Shown piece after piece: positions 61,494 to 64,000 of a stretch of 64,000 nucleotides of DNA (position 1 is the stretch's first letter; the number at the start of each line of letters is the position of its first letter). The stretch lies in NCBI RefSeq assembly GCF_004118675.1, contig NZ_SDHZ01000002.1, forward strand, positions 806,001-870,000, in the 5' to 3' direction. The notes under the pieces were generated by a model, which worked only from the letters and a program-made list of their open reading frames with translations, was not told where the DNA came from and did no database searches. This DNA comes from Filimonas effusa (GTDB lineage Bacteria > Bacteroidota > Bacteroidia > Chitinophagales > Chitinophagaceae). Both the position numbers and the translations under genes were made by a program.

Positions 61494-64000
61494 TTATACT
61501 ACTACGTTGATCATTTTATTTGGAACATAGATGAATTTTCTCACCTCTTTTCCTTCCACCCATTTCTGCACGACTTCATTTGCGAGGACGATCTGTTCCA
61601 CTTCGGGTTGCGTGGCACTGAGATCGATGGACAGACTGGTACGCACTTTTCCGTTAATGCTGATGGGGTATTCTTTTGCTGATTCCTTTACGTATTTTTC
61701 TTCGAATACGGGATAGGATGCATCCAGGATGCTGGTAGTATGGCCCAGATCGTGCCATAACTGTTCGCAGATATGGGGTGCATAAGGAGTAAGCAGGATG
61801 AGCAACGCTTCCAGGATCTCCTGTTTGTTACATTTAAGATCGCTGAGTTCGTTCACGCATACCATGAATGCGCTTACTGCGGTATTGAATGAAAAGCGTT
61901 CGGTATCTTCTTCAATCTTGCGAATCGTTTTATGTAATACTTTCAGCTCGGCATCGGTTGCTTTACTGTTGTTCCACAGTTTACCTTTTACTTCATCGTA
62001 GAACAAACGCCATAACTTACGGAGGAAGCGGTGTACGCCTTCGATACCTTTTGTATCCCAGGGCTTGCTTTGTTCAACGGGACCGAGGAACATTTCATAC
62101 ATCCGGAAAGTGTCGGCGCCATATTTCTCCACCAGGTCATCGGGATTGACTGTGTTGAATTTGGACTTTGACATTTTTTCTACTTCTGTAGCACAGATGT
62201 ATTTGCCGTTTTCGAGTATGAAGGTGGCATTTGCAAACTCGGGTTTCCATTTTGTGAAGGCTTCGGTATCGAGTTCTACGCCGTCGACAATGTTTACGTC
62301 GACATGGAGCTTGTCTACTTCGTACTGATCGATAAGACCTGCGGATACATATTGATGAGTGCCTCTTATGCGGTATACAAACCGGCTGCTACCCTGGATC
62401 ATACCCTGGTTCACCAGTTTTTTATAAGGTTCATCGAAGCCAATGAAGCCGAGGTCGTATAATACTTTCGTCCACATACGGCTATAGAGCAGGTGACCTA
62501 CGGCGTGTTCGGTACCACCGATATAGAGATCAACCTGGCCCCAGTAATCGCTTACCTTGCGGTCGCAGAAAGCCTGGTTGTTATGCGGGTCCATATAACG
62601 CAGGAAGTACCAGCTGCTGCCGGCGTAGCCAGGCATAGTGTTGGTTTCGAGATGTCGTGCCGTCCATTCCGGAACATTAGCCAATGGGCCTTCACCTTCG
62701 GGTCCGGGGCCGTATTTCTCTATATGCGGTAATTCGAGCGGCAATTCCGATTCTTTCAGCGGATAAGCGATACCATTGATCCATTGAATGGGGAATGGCT
62801 CACCCCAATAGCGCTGACGGCTGAAAGCAGCATCGCGCATACGATAGTTGACCTTACGTTTGCCGATACCCATTTCTTCGAGCCTGGTAAGAACGAGGTT
62901 CATGGCATCGCGCATAACCGTGCCATCGAGAAAGCCGCTGTTGCTCAGCTGTACCTCTTTGGTAGCGTTGGCTTCGGTGCCGTTAAATGCATCGCCAATG
63001 ATATTGGTGATGGGAATATTGAAGTGCTGTGCAAATTTGAAATCCCTTTCATCGCCACAGGGCACAGCCATGATAGCGCCGGTGCCATAGCCTGCGAGTA
63101 CATATTCGGAGATCCAGACAGGAATTTCCCTGCCGTTAAAGGGGTTGATCGCGTAAGCGCCGGTAAAGCAGCCTGAGATCTTTTTCTCAGCTTGTCTTTC
63201 CCTGTCGCTCCTGCTTTTTACATATGCGATATAGGCATCTACTTCGGCGGCCTGGGCATCGGATTTCAGGTCTTCTACCCATTCGAGTTCGGGCGCCACC
63301 ACCATAAAATCGACACCGAAGATGGTATCGGGGCGGGTAGTGTAGACCTTCAGCGTATTTACCTTGTTCAGTTGGCTTTTTACCTGGAAGTCGATTTCAG
63401 CGCCATAGCTTTTACCAATCCAGTTGGTTTGCATTTCTTTCATAGCGTCGCTGAATTCGATGCGGTCGAGTCCTTCGAGGAGGCGGTCGGCATATTCAGT
63501 GATACGGAGGTACCATTGGCGGAGTTTCTTTTTCACTACGGGGTGTCCTCCCCTTTCGCTTACGCCATTGACCACTTCGTCGTTTGCGAGTACGGTACCG
63601 AGGGCTTCGCACCAGTTCACTTCGCCATAACCACAGAAGGCGAGGCGGTATTCCATTAGGATGCTTTGTTGTGTAAATTCATCAAAAGCTGTCCATTCGG
63701 CCGCGTTAAAGCTACCGTGGAAACATCCTGGCACCTCGAACTGGCTGTTGGGGATGGGGTGTTTTTTATTACCTTCTTTTTCGAAAGCTGTTACGAGCTC
63801 TGTAATGGGTATAGCCTTCTGCTGATTACGATCGAAGAAGCTGTTGAAGAGTTGGAGGAAGATCCATTGCGTCCATTTATAGTAACCCGGGTCGGAGGTG
63901 CGGATTTCGCGGCTCCAGTCGAAACAAAACCCGATATTATCGAGCTGGCGGCGGAAGTTGGCGATATTGCTATTGGTGGAAACGGCCGGGTGAACGCCAT
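61494..64000 (-). CDS. leuS: Leucyl-tRNA synthetase, C-terminal three quarters (cut by window edge)
   Basis: The frame stays open to the right edge, so the N-terminus, including the HIGH motif, lies outside. Visible parts: YKWTQWIFLQLFNSFFDRN region (63.8 kb), zinc or connecting segment, the editing domain (VYTTRPDTIFGVDFMVVAPE; GTGAIMAVPCGDERDFKFAQ), GSSWYFLRYMDPHNNQAFCD, the KMSKS motif in VEKMSKSKFNTVNPDDLVEK and the anticodon-binding C-terminal region. It charges tRNA-Leu with leucine in the cytoplasm. About 835 residues are visible. A tRNA-Leu gene is also in the window. Confidence 0.98.
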   Translation of the reverse strand, partial: GVHPAVSTNSNIANFRRQLDNIGFCFDWSREIRTSDPGYYKWTQWIFLQLFNSFFDRNQQKAIPITELVTAFEKEGNKKHPIPNSQFEVPGCFHGSFNAAEWTAFDEFTQQSILMEYRLAFCGYGEVNWCEALGTVLANDEVVNGVSERGGHPVVKKKLRQWYLRITEYADRLLEGLDRIEFSDAMKEMQTNWIGKSYGAEIDFQVKSQLNKVNTLKVYTTRPDTIFGVDFMVVAPELEWVEDLKSDAQAAEVDAYIAYVKSRSDRERQAEKKISGCFTGAYAINPFNGREIPVWISEYVLAGYGTGAIMAVPCGDERDFKFAQHFNIPITNIIGDAFNGTEANATKEVQLSNSGFLDGTVMRDAMNLVLTRLEEMGIGKRKVNYRMRDAAFSRQRYWGEPFPIQWINGIAYPLKESELPLELPHIEKYGPGPEGEGPLANVPEWTARHLETNTMPGYAGSSWYFLRYMDPHNNQAFCDRKVSDYWGQVDLYIGGTEHAVGHLLYSRMWTKVLYDLGFIGFDEPYKKLVNQGMIQGSSRFVYRIRGTHQYVSAGLIDQYEVDKLHVDVNIVDGVELDTEAFTKWKPEFANATFILENGKYICATEVEKMSKSKFNTVNPDDLVEKYGADTFRMYEMFLGPVEQSKPWDTKGIEGVHRFLRKLWRLFYDEVKGKLWNNSKATDAELKVLHKTIRKIEEDTERFSFNTAVSAFMVCVNELSDLKCNKQEILEALLILLTPYAPHICEQLWHDLGHTTSILDASYPVFEEKYVKESAKEYPISINGKVRTSLSIDLSATQPEVEQIVLANEVVQKWVEGKEVRKFIYVPNKMINVVV

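Noticed and set aside
61494-63734. leuS starting inside the window at 63734
   Set aside because: The same frame continues to the edge with leucyl-tRNA synthetase sequence (YKWTQWIFLQLF), so the gene is cut by the window, not short.

Overview
The window reads as the chromosome of a Bacteroidota bacterium, most likely of the Chitinophagaceae type. The evidence is a SusC/RagA-type receptor, an ECF sigma / FecR / TonB-receptor set with an STN domain, a type IX secretion (T9SS) sorting domain together with the T9SS regulator PorX, an LpxC-FabZ fusion, tandem ClpP genes, and promoter-like TAnnTTTG boxes. No plasmid, phage structural or CRISPR genes were seen. The window cuts two genes: a SusC-like receptor at the left edge and leuS at the right edge.

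Layout. 1-1.9 kb: SusC-like receptor start and a small AraC-type regulator. 2.1-4.7 kb: tRNA-Leu(UAG) followed by an AT-rich islet (AraC regulator plus a secreted HExxH protein) bounded by a 16-bp copy of the tRNA 3' end. 4.9-13.3 kb: rsgA and a giant secreted PL1-like pectate lyase with Fn3 modules, autotransporter-type beta-strand repeats and a T9SS C-terminal domain. 13.5-24.6 kb: a DUF3667 membrane protein, a LytTR/LytS-type two-component pair, and a TolC/MFP/RND efflux operon with a TetR regulator. 24.7-32.4 kb: an ECF sigma gene converging on a fecR / TonB receptor / beta-helix lipoprotein / DUF4397-like lipoprotein operon whose three gaps each hold a GC-rich hairpin. 32.6-39.6 kb: an S41 protease, tig, a 1.1-kb patchwork gap (IS3 remnant, hairpins, a 110-bp inverted-repeat element), then clpP-clpP-clpX. 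39.7-46.6 kb: histidine kinase, acyl-CoA dehydrogenase, ComEA-like protein, MBL hydrolase, a decayed AAA/DUF4143 ATPase gene with a triple 32-bp repeat at its promoter, and porX. 46.7-50.6 kb: HD hydrolase, lpxD, lpxC/fabZ. 50.7-64 kb: tricorn-like S41 protease, LLM oxidoreductase, PHA-granule-type small protein, a GH11 xylanase-like lipoprotein, Zn-peptidase, DinB, phosphoesterase, alpha/beta hydrolase, leuS.

How it fits together. The core is housekeeping (protein quality control, lipid A and fatty acid synthesis, translation). The accessory part suits a polysaccharide-degrading life: pectate lyase exported by T9SS (whose regulator PorX is also here), a GH11 enzyme, and outer-membrane receptors. 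The least explained items are the tRNA-Leu islet, an intergenic repeat found downstream of both rsgA and leuS and partly shared with the tig terminator, the 110-bp inverted-repeat element between tig and clpP, and the 32-bp tandem repeats in front of the dead AAA gene. I did not find a clearly new multi-gene defence or metabolic system. All product names come from reading motifs by eye, not from database searches.
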